A stretch of DNA of 64,000 nt from Acidihalobacter aeolianus (GTDB lineage: Bacteria; Pseudomonadota; Gammaproteobacteria; DSM-5130; Acidihalobacteraceae), in assembly GCF_001753165.1 (NCBI RefSeq), contig NZ_CP017448.1, forward strand, positions 2,731,183-2,795,182, in the 5' to 3' direction. Shown here piece after piece: positions 9,071-18,119 of the stretch. A program made the translations under genes and the position numbers. The notes below the pieces were generated by a model. The model was not told the DNA's origin. It was given only the letters and a program-made list of their open reading frames with translations, and ran no database searches. The stretch's first letter is position 1. Every line of letters starts with the position of its first letter.

Positions 9071-10143
9071 AGGGGCTTTCCTGCGCGCTGCGCCTGCAGC
9101 GGGACGACTTTGGTCTCGATCTCGAATTCGACGCCGCACCCGGCGTCACGGCCCTGTTCGGCCGCTCGGGCTGCGGCAAGAGCACCGCCCTGCGCTGCCT
9201 CGCCGGGCTCGCGCGCGCGCAGGGACGCGTGCAGCTCGATGGCGAGACCTGGCAGGACGACGCGCGCGGCGTTTTCCTGTCCACCCACCGCCGGCCGCTG
9301 GGATTCGTGTTCCAGCAGCCCGAGCTGTTCGCCCACATGGCGGTGCAATGCAACCTCGAATTCGGCCTGCGCCGTACCCCGGCGGCACGCCGGCGCGTGG
9401 TCTGGGAGCAGGCCATCGCCCTGCTTGGCATCGACGCCCTGCTCAAGCGCGGTGTGGCCCACCTGTCCGGTGGCGAGCGCCAGCGTGTGGCCATCGCCCG
9501 CACCCTGCTCACCAGTCCGCGGCTGCTACTGATGGATGAGCCACTGTCGGCCCTGGACGTGACCTCCAAGGCCGCCATCCTGCCTTACCTGGAACGCCTC
9601 CACCGCGAGCTCGACATCCCGGTGATCTACGTCAGCCACGCGCCCGACGAGGTTGTACGGCTGGCCGACCGCGTCGCGCTGATGCGCGACGGCCGCATCG
9701 TCGAGACCGGCCCGCTCGCCGAGCTGCTCGCCGCCGGCCGGCTGCCGCTGGGCGGTCAGCCAGGCGACGCCGGCGTCATCATCGACGGCACGCTGGGCGA
9801 GGCGGACGCCGAACAGGGCCTCTCCGCCATCCATTTTGCCGACGGGGTGTTCCGCATCGCACTGGATCCCGCCGCCGAGCCCGGTACCCCGGCCCGCCTG
9901 CGCGTGCACGCCAGTGACGTCAGCATCGCCCTGCACGACCACAGCGGCGAGACCAGCATCCTCAACGTATTCCCCGCCCGCATCGCCGAGATTGCCGGGG
10001 ATGGACCTACCCTGAGCGTACGCCTCGACCTCGGCAGTACCGCGCTGCTCGCCAGCATCACCCGACACTCGCGTGAACACCTGGGCCTGCACGAGGGCCA
10101 GCGCGTCTATGCCCAGGTCAAGGCGGTCGCCCTGCTCGACTGA
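9067..10143 (+). CDS. modC: ModC molybdate ABC transporter ATPase
   Basis: A 358-residue ATPase. Walker A is [10 protein letters not shown] at about residues 32-41; the ABC signature [13 protein letters not shown] and Walker [13 protein letters not shown] follow. The C-terminal third (after about 290) is a Mop-type molybdate-binding domain ([20 protein letters not shown]), as in ModC proteins. The start is GTG at 9067, overlapping the modB stop. This is the last gene of modE-modABC. Confidence 0.94.
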   Translation: MKGLSCALRLQRDDFGLDLEFDAAPGVTALFGRSGCGKSTALRCLAGLARAQGRVQLDGETWQDDARGVFLSTHRRPLGFVFQQPELFAHMAVQCNLEFGLRRTPAARRRVVWEQAIALLGIDALLKRGVAHLSGGERQRVAIARTLLTSPRLLLMDEPLSALDVTSKAAILPYLERLHRELDIPVIYVSHAPDEVVRLADRVALMRDGRIVETGPLAELLAAGRLPLGGQPGDAGVIIDGTLGEADAEQGLSAIHFADGVFRIALDPAAEPGTPARLRVHASDVSIALHDHSGETSILNVFPARIAEIAGDGPTLSVRLDLGSTALLASITRHSREHLGLHEGQRVYAQVKAVALLD

Positions 10144-10160
10144 GCGGCGCGCGATGCGTT

Positions 10161-10176
10161 TGTCGCAGTTCCGACA
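10161..10176 (+). promoter_or_regulatory. NifA upstream activator sequence for nifV operon
   Basis: TGTCGCAGTTCCGACA is a perfect TGT-N10-ACA NifA site. It lies 73 bp before the -24 element of the nifV promoter. The stretch between them (10200-10248) is very A/T-rich, which would suit IHF-assisted looping. Confidence 0.85.
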
Positions 10177-10248
10177 AAGTTCGGGGCATCGACGTTTTCC
10201 ACCCCATAAGAAAAACATTAAATATTTGTAAATTAAATATTTTTAATT

Positions 10249-10263
10249 GGGCACGCGGTTTGC
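10249..10263 (+). promoter_or_regulatory. Sigma-54 promoter for nifV operon
   Basis: GGGCAC-GCGGT-TTGC differs from TGGCAC-N5-TTGC only at the first base. The GG and GC dinucleotides are correctly spaced. It lies 34 bp before the nifV ATG and downstream of the NifA site at 10161-10176. Confidence 0.87.
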
Positions 10264-10296
10264 TTTCCTGCTTGTACAGGCCTTGGAGAGGACGCC

Positions 10297-11445
10297 ATGC
10301 AAGCCCAACGAAGCCCGGTGATCGACGACACAACCCTGCGCGACGGCGAACAGTCGGCAGGCGTCGCCTTCTCGCTCGACGAGAAGATCGAGATTGCACG
10401 CGCGCTGGTCGAGCTCGGCGTCCCCGAGCTTGAAGTCGGCATTCCGGCGATGGGTGCTGCTGAACGCGACTCGGTCCGCGCCATCGCACAGCTCGGACTC
10501 CCGGCGCGGCTGGTGCTGTGGAGCCGCATGCGCACCGACGACCTTGCCCTGTGTGCGGATCTCGGCGCGCAGATGGTCGATCTGTCGATACCGGTTTCCG
10601 ACCAGCAGATCCAGCACAAGCTGGGCCGCGACCGCAACTGGGTGCTCGCCTGCATCGGGCGTCACGTCGCCGCGGCACTGGATCTCGGCCTAGAGGTCTG
10701 CGTCGGCGCCGAGGACGCCTCACGCGCCGACCCCGATTTTCTCGATCGCGTCGCCGAGGCCGCCCAGCTCGCCGGCGCGCAGCGCATGCGTTTCGCCGAC
10801 ACGGTCGGCATACTCGACCCCTTCGGCGTCTACGAGTGCATCTCCCGCCTGCGTGCCCGCTGCGACCTCGACATCGAGATGCACGCCCACGACGACCTCG
10901 GACTCGCCACGGCCAATACGCTGGCCGCCGCGCGCGCCGGGGCCACCCACCTCAACACCACGGTCAATGGCCTTGGCGAACGCGCCGGCAATGCCGCGCT
11001 GGAAGAGGTGGTGGCCGGTCTGCGCCATCTCTACGCGATGGAGACGGGCATCGACCTGCAGCGCTTTACCGGGGTCTCGCAGCTCGTGGCGAAGGCCTCC
11101 GGCCGCCCGGTCTCCTGGCACAAGAGCCTGGTCGGCGAAGGCGTGTTCGACCACGAGGCCGGCATCCATGTCGACGGCCTGCTCAAGGACCCGCACAACT
11201 ACCAGGGTATCGATCCCGGCGAGCTGGGCCGCAGCCACCGCTTCGTGCTCGGCAAGCACTCCGGCGTGCATGCCCTGACCCACGCCTACGCGGAACTCGG
11301 TATCACCCTCACCCGCGACCAGGCCGAGGCACTGCTGGAGCAGCTGCGCGGCTTTGCCACCCGCGCCAAGCGGGCCCCGCTGCCCGAGGAACTGCTCGGC
11401 TTCTACGGCGCACTGGCGCCTCTGCCCACACCCGGCACGCACTAG
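10297..11445 (+). CDS. nifV: NifV homocitrate synthase
   Basis: A 382-residue DRE-TIM metallolyase that condenses acetyl-CoA and 2-oxoglutarate to homocitrate, the organic ligand of the FeMo cofactor. The signature [16 protein letters not shown] is at residues 11-26. The metal-binding [13 protein letters not shown] and the [17 protein letters not shown] loop are present. First gene of the nifV-cysE-TPR-nifW-nifZ-nifM run; GGAGAGGAC precedes the ATG. Confidence 0.95.
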   Translation: MQAQRSPVIDDTTLRDGEQSAGVAFSLDEKIEIARALVELGVPELEVGIPAMGAAERDSVRAIAQLGLPARLVLWSRMRTDDLALCADLGAQMVDLSIPVSDQQIQHKLGRDRNWVLACIGRHVAAALDLGLEVCVGAEDASRADPDFLDRVAEAAQLAGAQRMRFADTVGILDPFGVYECISRLRARCDLDIEMHAHDDLGLATANTLAAARAGATHLNTTVNGLGERAGNAALEEVVAGLRHLYAMETGIDLQRFTGVSQLVAKASGRPVSWHKSLVGEGVFDHEAGIHVDGLLKDPHNYQGIDPGELGRSHRFVLGKHSGVHALTHAYAELGITLTRDQAEALLEQLRGFATRAKRAPLPEELLGFYGALAPLPTPGTH

Positions 11446-11454
11446 GAGGACCGC

Positions 11455-12231
11455 ATGACCCTGCATCTGCAGCCGCGCATGAACCCTGTCCGTCCGACGC
11501 TGTTCGCGCAATGGCGCGAGGACATCGCCTGCGTGTTCGAGCGCGACCCGGCGGCACGCAGCCGCCTGGAGGTCCTCACCACGTATCCCGGCGTGCATGC
11601 GCTGGTCGTGCACCGCCTGGCGCATCGCCTGTGGACCTCTGGCTGGCGTTATCCGGCCCGTCTGCTCGCCTTCGCCTCACGGCTGTGGAGCAATGTCGAC
11701 ATTCATCCCGGCGCACGCATCGGCCGCCGCCTGTTCATCGACCATGGCGCCTGCGTGGTGATCGGCGAAACCGCCGAACTCGGCGACGACGTGACCCTCT
11801 ACCACGGGGTCACCCTGGGCGGCACCACCTGGAACGCCGGCAAGCGCCACCCGACCCTGGGCAACGGCGTGCTGGTCGGTGCCGGCGCCAAGATACTCGG
11901 CCCGATCACGCTGGGCGACGGGGTACGCGTCGGCGCCAACTCCGTGGTCATCAACGACGTGCCCAGCCAGCGCACGGTGATCGGCATTCCCGGGCGCATT
12001 GTGCAGACCGGCCCGCGGCCCGCGGAGGCACAGGGCATCGACCTCAACCATCATCTCGTGCCCGATCCGGTCGGCAAGGCGATCGCCTGCCTGATGGCGC
12101 GCATCGACACCCTGGAAAACCGCCTCGCCGTGCACGAAGCCGCCCCCGAGACGGACTGCACCGAATGCGAGGCCGAAACCCTGTGCGAAGACCACGCCAC
12201 GGCGCGTACGCCCACCCGCAAGGCGAGCTGA
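11455..12231 (+). CDS. cysE: Serine O-acetyltransferase, nif-linked CysE
   Basis: A 258-residue serine acetyltransferase making O-acetylserine for cysteine synthesis. The left-handed beta-helix hexapeptide region runs through [39 protein letters not shown] and [18 protein letters not shown] copy inside the nif operon would boost cysteine supply as sulfur source for NifS. The C-terminus carries an unusual cysteine-bearing acidic tail ([13 protein letters not shown]). GGAGG lies just before the ATG; 10 bp after nifV. Confidence 0.93.
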   Translation: MTLHLQPRMNPVRPTLFAQWREDIACVFERDPAARSRLEVLTTYPGVHALVVHRLAHRLWTSGWRYPARLLAFASRLWSNVDIHPGARIGRRLFIDHGACVVIGETAELGDDVTLYHGVTLGGTTWNAGKRHPTLGNGVLVGAGAKILGPITLGDGVRVGANSVVINDVPSQRTVIGIPGRIVQTGPRPAEAQGIDLNHHLVPDPVGKAIACLMARIDTLENRLAVHEAAPETDCTECEAETLCEDHATARTPTRKAS

Positions 12232-12232
12232 C

Positions 12233-12748
12233 ATGGACCTGCACGACTTCGACGATTCGGAACTCTATTTCGAGCATCCGCTGGACCCGGAAGCCCAGGC
12301 CCTGATCGAAGCCGCGTCGTCGTACTACGGGGAGGCCGCGGCAGAGGCCGAGCGCTGCCTGCTGCGTGCGCATCTGATCGCGCCGCGGCATCTCAGCGTG
12401 CTGGTCGCGCTGTATCGCTTCTACTACTACCAGCATCGCTACGACGAGGCCCTGCGGGTCGCCGAGCACGCCCTCGAAACCGCCGGTGCCGCGCTGCACC
12501 TGCATGGCGACTGGCGCAGCCTGACCGTCTCCGCGATCGCCGCTGCGGGCGCGCGCTCGATGAACATGCTGCGGTTCTACCTGTTGGCGCTCAAGGGCTC
12601 GGGTTTCCTGTGCCTGCGCATGGATCGCCGCGCCGAGGCTGCTGAACGCCTAGGCATGGTGACCGCCTTCGACCCCGGCGACCGTCTCGGCGCGCGCTTC
12701 CTGCTGCTCATGGCACAGGGCGTGGACCGGCTGCCCCATACGACTTGA
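12233..12748 (+). CDS. TPR-like protein of the nif operon
   Basis: A 171-residue acidic protein of unknown function that I do not recognise by name. Helical pairs resembling degenerate tetratricopeptide repeats are visible: AAAEAERCLLRAHLIAPRHL, YRFYYYQHRYDEALRVAEHA and RAEAAERLGMVTAFDPGDR. It begins one base after the cysE stop and is followed by nifW after 18 bp, so it is co-transcribed with nitrogenase maturation genes. A scaffold or chaperone role is inference from the fold only. Confidence 0.8.
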   Translation: MDLHDFDDSELYFEHPLDPEAQALIEAASSYYGEAAAEAERCLLRAHLIAPRHLSVLVALYRFYYYQHRYDEALRVAEHALETAGAALHLHGDWRSLTVSAIAAAGARSMNMLRFYLLALKGSGFLCLRMDRRAEAAERLGMVTAFDPGDRLGARFLLLMAQGVDRLPHTT

Positions 12749-12766
12749 CCCACTGAGGACATCCCC

Positions 12767-13093
12767 ATGCACGACGACGATTTTTCCTTTGAAGACGACC
12801 TGGAATCCCTGAGCAGCGCCGAGGATTTCCTCGACTATTTCGAGGTCGAATACACCCCTTCGGTGGTCCACGTGAACCGCCTGCACATCCTGCAGCGCTT
12901 CCACGACTACCTGGCGCGCGCCGCCGATCAACTGCCCGAGGCCGAGGAACCGCGGCGCATGGCGTACAAGACCCTGCTCGAACGCGCCTACCTCGACTTC
13001 GTGAAGTCCGATGCGCTGACCGAGAAGGTGTTCAAGGTCTTCAAGCAACAGAACGGCGGCGGCTTCGTGCCGCTCAGCCAGCTCGCCAAGTGA
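12767..13093 (+). CDS. nifW: NifW nitrogenase-stabilizing protein
   Basis: A 108-residue NifW. The core FLDYFEVEYTPSVVHVNRLHILQRFHDYL and the C-terminal FKVFKQQ match the family. NifW is reported to protect or help mature the MoFe protein. It begins after GAGGACATCCCC and is 1 bp from nifZ. The N-terminus MHDDDFSFEDDLESL is more acidic than usual. Confidence 0.93.
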   Translation: MHDDDFSFEDDLESLSSAEDFLDYFEVEYTPSVVHVNRLHILQRFHDYLARAADQLPEAEEPRRMAYKTLLERAYLDFVKSDALTEKVFKVFKQQNGGGFVPLSQLAK

Positions 13094-13094
13094 C

Positions 13095-13562
13095 ATGAAA
13101 CCGCGCTTCGAATACGGCTCGGAAGTCCGCCTGGTGCGCAACGTGCGCAACGACGGCACTTACCCGGGACTCGACCCCGGCACGATGCTCGTGCAGCGCG
13201 GCTCCGTCGGATACGTACGCGACGTCGGCACCTTTCTGCAGGATCAGGTCATCTACTCGGTGGATTTCATCGACTTGGGCATGCGTGTCGGTTGCCGCGA
13301 GGCCGAGCTGATCCCCGCAGATGCCGAATGGGTGCCCAGCCGATTCGAGTTCCGCGACAAGGTACGGGCACGGCAGCCCTTGGCCATATCCGGGGAAGTG
13401 CGGGTACAGGCCGGCCAGAGCGGCGAGATCCAGACCGTGATGGAAGGCGACGACGGCACCCCGCTCTACGAGGTGCGCTTCCCCGGACTCACCCTGTTGG
13501 TTCCCGAGGTTGGGCTATTGCCGGAGGATGACGCAGAGCAGGAGGACAAACATGACGACTAA
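13095..13562 (+). CDS. nifZ: NifZ MoFe-protein maturation factor
   Basis: A 155-residue NifZ. Two copies of the NifZ-type beta fold are visible: FEYGSEVRLVRNVRNDGT with RGSVGYVRDVGTFLQDQVIY, and FEFRDKVRARQPL with AGQSGEIQTVMEGDDG. NifZ helps form the second P-cluster of the MoFe protein. It begins 1 bp after nifW and overlaps nifM by 11 bp. Confidence 0.93.
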   Translation: MKPRFEYGSEVRLVRNVRNDGTYPGLDPGTMLVQRGSVGYVRDVGTFLQDQVIYSVDFIDLGMRVGCREAELIPADAEWVPSRFEFRDKVRARQPLAISGEVRVQAGQSGEIQTVMEGDDGTPLYEVRFPGLTLLVPEVGLLPEDDAEQEDKHDD

Positions 13563-14436
13563 GGCCGCTTCGCGGCGCCCGGCAGCGGCGCGACTCGCAC
13601 CCGAAATCGCCTATCTGGCGCTCGACATGGCCATGGAGAAGCACCACAAGCCCCTGTCCGAGCTATCCGACGAAATCGCCGAACAACTGCTCGGCGAGGC
13701 CCATCGGCGATTCCGTCTGGAGCGCCGCATGCTCGCCTCGACCAGTGGACTGGTTGGGCAGGTGCCCGCCTCCACTCTGCAGGAGGCGGAAAACCAGGTC
13801 CGCGAACGCTATGCCGATGTCACCGAGTTCCGTGCAGACCTCGAACGCAACGGCATGGACATCGACGGTCTGCGTGTGGCGCTGCGTCACAGCCTGCGCG
13901 TCGAGGCAGTCCGCGCGCACGTGCGCCAGCAGGCGCCTGCCGTGGACGAGGTGGACGCCAGTCTTTACTACCAGGCGCACCGCGACGATTTCTCCCTGCC
14001 GGAAACCCGCGTGGCCAGCCATATTCTGGTCACCATCAATCCCGCCTATGCGGAAAATACGGAAACCGCCGCCGCTCGCCGTATCACCGATGTTCGCGCA
14101 CAGATTGCGGACAACAAGGCCAGTTTCGACGATCTAGCCATGCGTCACTCCGAATGCCCCACGGCCCTGGAAGGCGGCAGCCTCGGCCGGCTGCGCCGCG
14201 GCGCCCTGTACCCCGAACTCGACAAGGTGCTGTTTACACTCGGCGAGGGCGAACTCAGCGACGTCGTGCGTTCGCCGCTGGGCCTGCACATCCTGCGCTG
14301 CGACCGCATCCATTCCCCGCGCGTGATCGACGAGGAACGGGCTTTGCCGCGTATTCTCGCCATGCTCGAGAAACGCCAGCAGGACGCCTACGAACAGGCC
14401 TGGATGGAGGCCCTGCAGGCCGAAACCGGCGACTGA
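13552..14436 (+). CDS. nifM: NifM peptidyl-prolyl isomerase for NifH
   Basis: A 294-residue NifM. The N-terminal helical domain (about 1-135) leads into a parvulin-type PPIase domain: VASHILVTINPAY, FDDLAMRHSECPTALEGGSL, VLFTLGEGELSDVVRSPLGLHIL. NifM is required for folding of the Fe protein NifH. GGAGG at 13541 supports the ATG at 13552, inside the nifZ end. It is the last recognizable nif gene of this operon. Confidence 0.93.
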   Translation: MTTKAASRRPAAARLAPEIAYLALDMAMEKHHKPLSELSDEIAEQLLGEAHRRFRLERRMLASTSGLVGQVPASTLQEAENQVRERYADVTEFRADLERNGMDIDGLRVALRHSLRVEAVRAHVRQQAPAVDEVDASLYYQAHRDDFSLPETRVASHILVTINPAYAENTETAAARRITDVRAQIADNKASFDDLAMRHSECPTALEGGSLGRLRRGALYPELDKVLFTLGEGELSDVVRSPLGLHILRCDRIHSPRVIDEERALPRILAMLEKRQQDAYEQAWMEALQAETGD

Positions 14437-14467
14437 ACGGCCACAAGGATTTATCGCTCAAGCCCCC

Positions 14468-14489
14468 GACGCCCGCACTTGCGGGCGTC
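14468..14489 (+). terminator. Stem-loop after nifM
   Basis: GACGCCCGC and GCGGGCGTC form a perfect 9-bp stem with loop ACTT, 31 bp after the nifM stop. No T-run follows, so it may be a weak or Rho-dependent terminator or an mRNA 3' stabilizer. Confidence 0.55.
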
Positions 14490-14645
14490 GCCGTATACGC
14501 ATCTCATGGATTGGAATAATTGGCAGATAAACCACAAGACAGGCAACACTATTACAAAACAAAAAAGCCAGAGAGCGACGCATGCACGCAAAAACGACTA
14601 AACATACTGACGAGCATCTGGAAGCTCTCGGGGGAAACAGACGCC

Positions 14646-15164
14646 ATGCGACCGCATCCAGTGCCGACTCGGCACGAAGTCGTCCTGCACGCCGACTCGT
14701 TCATCGTCTCGAAAACCGATCCGCGCGAGCGGATCACCTACGCCAACCGCGTGTTCATGTCGATCTCCGGCTATCTCGAGCCCGAACTGCTCGACGAACC
14801 GCAGAGTATCGTGCGTCATCCGGACATGCCGCGCGGGGTGTTCAAGCAGCTCTGGGACACCATTCGTTCCGGCGAGGAATGCTTCGCCTACGTCAAGAAC
14901 CTGTGCAAGAACGGGGATTACTACTGGGTCCTGGCCAACGTCACTGCGGACCGAGACCCGGCCGGCAATATCACCGGGTATTATTCCGTACGCCGCAAGC
15001 CGGACCCGCGAGCGGTCAAGACCGTCATCGAGGTGTACCGCGAGATGTGCGCCATCGAAGCGTCCAGCACGGCCAATCAGGCACCGACCGCCTCGCTCGC
15101 CTACCTCAACCGGATCATCGCGGAGCGCGGCATGGTCTACGAGACCTTCATCCTCAGCCTTTGA
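14646..15164 (+). CDS. PAS-domain redox/energy sensor (Aer-like N-terminus)
   Basis: A 172-residue protein that is essentially one PAS domain: IVSKTDPRERITYANRVFM, then YLEPELLDEPQSIVRHPDMP, then GDYYWVLANVTADRDPAG and GYYSVRRKPDP. The order and the NGDYYWV motif match the FAD-binding PAS of Aer-type receptors. The chemoreceptor signalling region is missing, so the protein should act through a partner. I chose the ATG at 14646 (GGGGGA upstream); the frame is open back to a TTG at 14520. It follows nifM after about 210 bp, so a nitrogen-fixation role is only suggested by position. Confidence 0.8.
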   Translation: MRPHPVPTRHEVVLHADSFIVSKTDPRERITYANRVFMSISGYLEPELLDEPQSIVRHPDMPRGVFKQLWDTIRSGEECFAYVKNLCKNGDYYWVLANVTADRDPAGNITGYYSVRRKPDPRAVKTVIEVYREMCAIEASSTANQAPTASLAYLNRIIAERGMVYETFILSL

Positions 15165-15234
15165 GCAACCCCACCCTTCACGCGCTTGCTCACCGCCATC
15201 GGCAACGCCACCTGTTATGGTTAGAATGCGCGCC

Positions 15235-15834
15235 ATGAACGACCTCGACGCCGCACGCGACACCCTGGCCGCCCTCGGGCGCGGTTTCCATGCGCACGGC
15301 TGGGTGCCGGCCACGGCCGGCAACTTCTCGATCCGCCTCGACAACGGCCAGATCGTGATGACCCGCTCCGGACGCCACAAGGGACGGCTGACGGCGGAGG
15401 GTTTCATGCGCCTCGACGGGCTCGGTCAGCCGCTAGACGAGGGCACGCCCTCAGCCGAGGCGGGGTTGCACGTCGCCCTGTACCGCCGCTGGCCGGAAAT
15501 CCGCTGCGTGCTGCACACGCATTCGCCGCGCGCCACGGTGCTTTCGCGCCGCCGCGGCAAACACGTGACTCTGGCCGACTACGAACTGCTCAAGGCCTTC
15601 GATGGGATCGACACCCACGAGATGGAGATCGAACTACCCGTGTTCGACAACGATCAGGACATCGCCGCCCTGGGCGCGCGCGTCAACACCTGGCTGGACC
15701 GCCATCCGGCGCCGCCCGGCTACCTGATCCGCGGTCACGGCCTGTACACCTGGGGACGCAATCCCGAGGCCACCGAGCGCCATGTCGAGGCGCTTGAATT
15801 CCTGTTCGAATGCGAACTGCTGGCCAGCCGTTAG
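15235..15834 (+). CDS. mtnB: Methylthioribulose-1-phosphate dehydratase
   Basis: A class II aldolase-family zinc enzyme of about 199 residues, in the methionine salvage pathway. WVPATAGNFSIRLDNGQIVMTRSGRHKG and the zinc-binding HTHSPRATVLS and RGHGLYTWGR are MtnB signatures. In-frame ATGs lie at 15217, 15226 and 15235; the last gives the usual N-terminus. It is 9 bp from mtnD, forming mtnBDC. Confidence 0.93.
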   Translation: MNDLDAARDTLAALGRGFHAHGWVPATAGNFSIRLDNGQIVMTRSGRHKGRLTAEGFMRLDGLGQPLDEGTPSAEAGLHVALYRRWPEIRCVLHTHSPRATVLSRRRGKHVTLADYELLKAFDGIDTHEMEIELPVFDNDQDIAALGARVNTWLDRHPAPPGYLIRGHGLYTWGRNPEATERHVEALEFLFECELLASR

Positions 15835-15843
15835 GAGCACGCC

Positions 15844-16386
15844 ATGAGCCAACTCGACATCTACGCCGCCGACGACGCCACCCTCGAATCCACCCTCACC
15901 GGCTTCGCCGACATCGCCGGCGCCCTCGGCGACGTGGGCGTGCGCTTCGAACGCTGGTCCGCCGATGCGCCGCTGGCGCCGGGCGCCAGCCAGGAGGAAA
16001 CCCTCGCCGCCTACCGCGCGGACGTCGATCGTCTGATGCATGAAAGCGGCTACCAGTCCGCCGACGTGGTCAGCCTCACGCCCGACCACCCGCAGCGCGA
16101 GGCCCTGCGCGGCAAGTTCCTCGACGAACACACCCACGGCGAGGACGAGATCCGCTTCTTCGTCGAGGGCCGCGGGTTGTTCTACCTGCACATCGGCGAT
16201 CGCGTGTACGCCGCGCTGTGCGAGAAGGGCGACCTGATCAGCGTGCCGGCCGGCACGCCGCACTGGTTCGACATGGGGCCGCGGCCGCTGTTCACGGCCA
16301 TTCGCCTGTTCGGCAATCCCGACGGCTGGATCGCACACTTCACCGGCAGCCCGATCGCCGGCCGCTTTCCCCGCCTGGACGACTGA
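15844..16386 (+). CDS. mtnD: Acireductone dioxygenase
   Basis: A 180-residue cupin metalloenzyme of methionine salvage. The metal ligands sit in LDEHTHGEDEIRFFVEGRGLFYLHIGD and the second cupin motif in VPAGTPHWFDMG. It oxidizes the acireductone made by MtnC, giving formate and the keto acid precursor of methionine. GGAGCACGCC precedes the ATG. Confidence 0.95.
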   Translation: MSQLDIYAADDATLESTLTGFADIAGALGDVGVRFERWSADAPLAPGASQEETLAAYRADVDRLMHESGYQSADVVSLTPDHPQREALRGKFLDEHTHGEDEIRFFVEGRGLFYLHIGDRVYAALCEKGDLISVPAGTPHWFDMGPRPLFTAIRLFGNPDGWIAHFTGSPIAGRFPRLDD

Positions 16387-16390
16387 GACC

Positions 16391-17068
16391 TTGATCCGCG
16401 CCATCGTCACCGACGTCGAGGGCACCACTTCCAGCCTCGCCTTCGTCAAGGACACGCTATTCCCCTACGCGGCCAGCGCACTGCCCGCCTTCGTGCGCGC
16501 CCACGGCGACGATGCCGAGGTCGCAGCCCTGCTCGCCGAGGTGGCGGCCGAGACGGGCGCCCGCGACCACGCGGCGGTGATCGACACCCTGCTCGGCTGG
16601 ATCCGCGAGGACCGCAAGGCGACCCCGCTCAAGACACTGCAGGGCCTGATCTGGGCCGAGGGCTATGCCAGCGGGCGGCTGCGCGGACACGTCTACGCCG
16701 ACGCCGTGCGTCAGCTGCGCGCCTGGCATGCCGCCGGCATCCGACTGTACGTGTATTCCTCGGGGTCCGTGAAAGCACAGAAGCTGCTGTTCGCGCATAC
16801 GCCTTTCGGCGATCTGACCCCGCTGTTCGACGGTCACTTCGACACCCGCATCGGGGGCAAGCGCGAGGCCGCGAGCTACCGCGGCATCATCGCCGGGCTG
16901 GGCCTGCCCGCGGACGAGGTGCTCTTTCTTTCGGATGTATGCGCGGAACTGGACGCCGCCCGCGAGGCCGGCCTGCGTACCTGCCAGCTCCTGCGCGAAG
17001 GGGTGGACCCGAAGCCCTGCGGCCATCCGCAGGCGGCGGATTTCGACGGGGTCTCGCTGGACGTCTAG
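16391..17068 (+). CDS. mtnC: Enolase-phosphatase E1
   Basis: A 225-residue HAD-family bifunctional enolase/phosphatase. The start IRAIVTDVEGTTSSLAFVKDTLFPY carries the HAD motif DVEGT; YSSGSVKAQKLLF and FLSDVCAELDAAREAGL are motifs 2 and 4. The start codon is TTG at 16391, 5 bp after the mtnD stop, since no ATG is available at the conserved N-terminus. Last gene of mtnBDC. Confidence 0.93.
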   Translation: MIRAIVTDVEGTTSSLAFVKDTLFPYAASALPAFVRAHGDDAEVAALLAEVAAETGARDHAAVIDTLLGWIREDRKATPLKTLQGLIWAEGYASGRLRGHVYADAVRQLRAWHAAGIRLYVYSSGSVKAQKLLFAHTPFGDLTPLFDGHFDTRIGGKREAASYRGIIAGLGLPADEVLFLSDVCAELDAAREAGLRTCQLLREGVDPKPCGHPQAADFDGVSLDV

Positions 17069-17079
17069 CTGCCGCGGGA

Positions 17080-17898
17080 TTATGTCGCCGGCGTCTCGAA
17101 CACGCCGACATCGCTGCGCCCCTTGGCCTTGATCCGATACATGGCCTGATCCGCATCGCGGATGACGGATTCGCTGTTCGTCGAATCGGGACCGAGCAGC
17201 CGCACGCCCACTCTGGCCCCGACCTTCAGTTCGCGCCCGCCGATTTCCATCGTTTCGCCGATCGCGGCAACCAGCTTGTATGCTGCCTCTACCGCCTTGT
17301 GTTCCGCAGACACCGGATCGGCTGACAGGCGCTGCAGCAACACCAGGAATTCGTCGCCACCCATGCGACTGACCAGGTCCTCCCCTCGCGTGACGGCATG
17401 CAACCGCTGTGCGGTGACGCACAGGACCAGATCACCCACTTCGTGTCCATCGTGGTCGTTGATCGCCTTGAACCCGTCGAGATCGATCAGCAGCAGGGCT
17501 CCGTACGCGGGATTGCGCCGGTAAGCGGCGAGGGCGCGGTCCAATTGCTCGACCAGCAGACGACGGTTGGACAAGCGGGTCAGGGGATCGTGATATGCGA
17601 GGTGCGTCACTTCATTCAGCAGCCGATTATGCGCAGCGACGAAGGGCTGTACGACCCAGGCATAGATACAGGGGATGGAAATGGCGGCGAGCAGTACGGC
17701 GTCGAACAGGGTTTCTTCCCAAGCATGATGTCCCGAGAACATCACCTCCAGCAGCACCATGACCGCAGCTTCGATGGCGGTGATGATCAGCGTGATGCGT
17801 ACGATCACCTGCCTGATACTCAGAACACGGGTCGTATCGCCATGGTTGGGCTCGCTCAACCCCTCTGCGGGATTCGTCCTGGCCTCATACTCGTTCAT
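17080..17898 (-). CDS. Membrane-bound diguanylate cyclase
   Basis: A 272-residue protein with two membrane segments (about 30-53 and 64-86) and a C-terminal GGDEF domain. The intact GGDEF is at residues 180-184 in [11 protein letters not shown], so it should make cyclic di-GMP. An RxxD inhibitory site (RGED, 171-174) lies five residues upstream, suggesting product inhibition. No periplasmic sensor domain of notable size is present. It converges with mtnC and diverges from rnfB. Confidence 0.9.
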   Translation of the reverse strand: MNEYEARTNPAEGLSEPNHGDTTRVLSIRQVIVRITLIITAIEAAVMVLLEVMFSGHHAWEETLFDAVLLAAISIPCIYAWVVQPFVAAHNRLLNEVTHLAYHDPLTRLSNRRLLVEQLDRALAAYRRNPAYGALLLIDLDGFKAINDHDGHEVGDLVLCVTAQRLHAVTRGEDLVSRMGGDEFLVLLQRLSADPVSAEHKAVEAAYKLVAAIGETMEIGGRELKVGARVGVRLLGPDSTNSESVIRDADQAMYRIKAKGRSDVGVFETPAT

Positions 17899-18119
17899 TG
17901 ATCTATGCCCTTGGCCACACGGGTTTATTGACTATAAACCATCCCAGTAGCGCAAAGGCTCGGGGCACTCATGCGACGGGGAAATGCCTATGTCTGCGAC
18001 ATCCAGGCATGCATCGAGGCAACCTTCACTGTGACCGCTGGAAAGCACGGCGTTACGCTTGCACGCTCGGTGAGGCTGCCCGATACTCCCCGGCCGAACC
18101 ATCCACGCTGCACGACGGC

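Noticed and set aside
14468-14489. Strong intrinsic terminator after nifM
   Set aside because: The stem is perfect but there is no T-run, so it is listed only as a stem-loop with moderate confidence.
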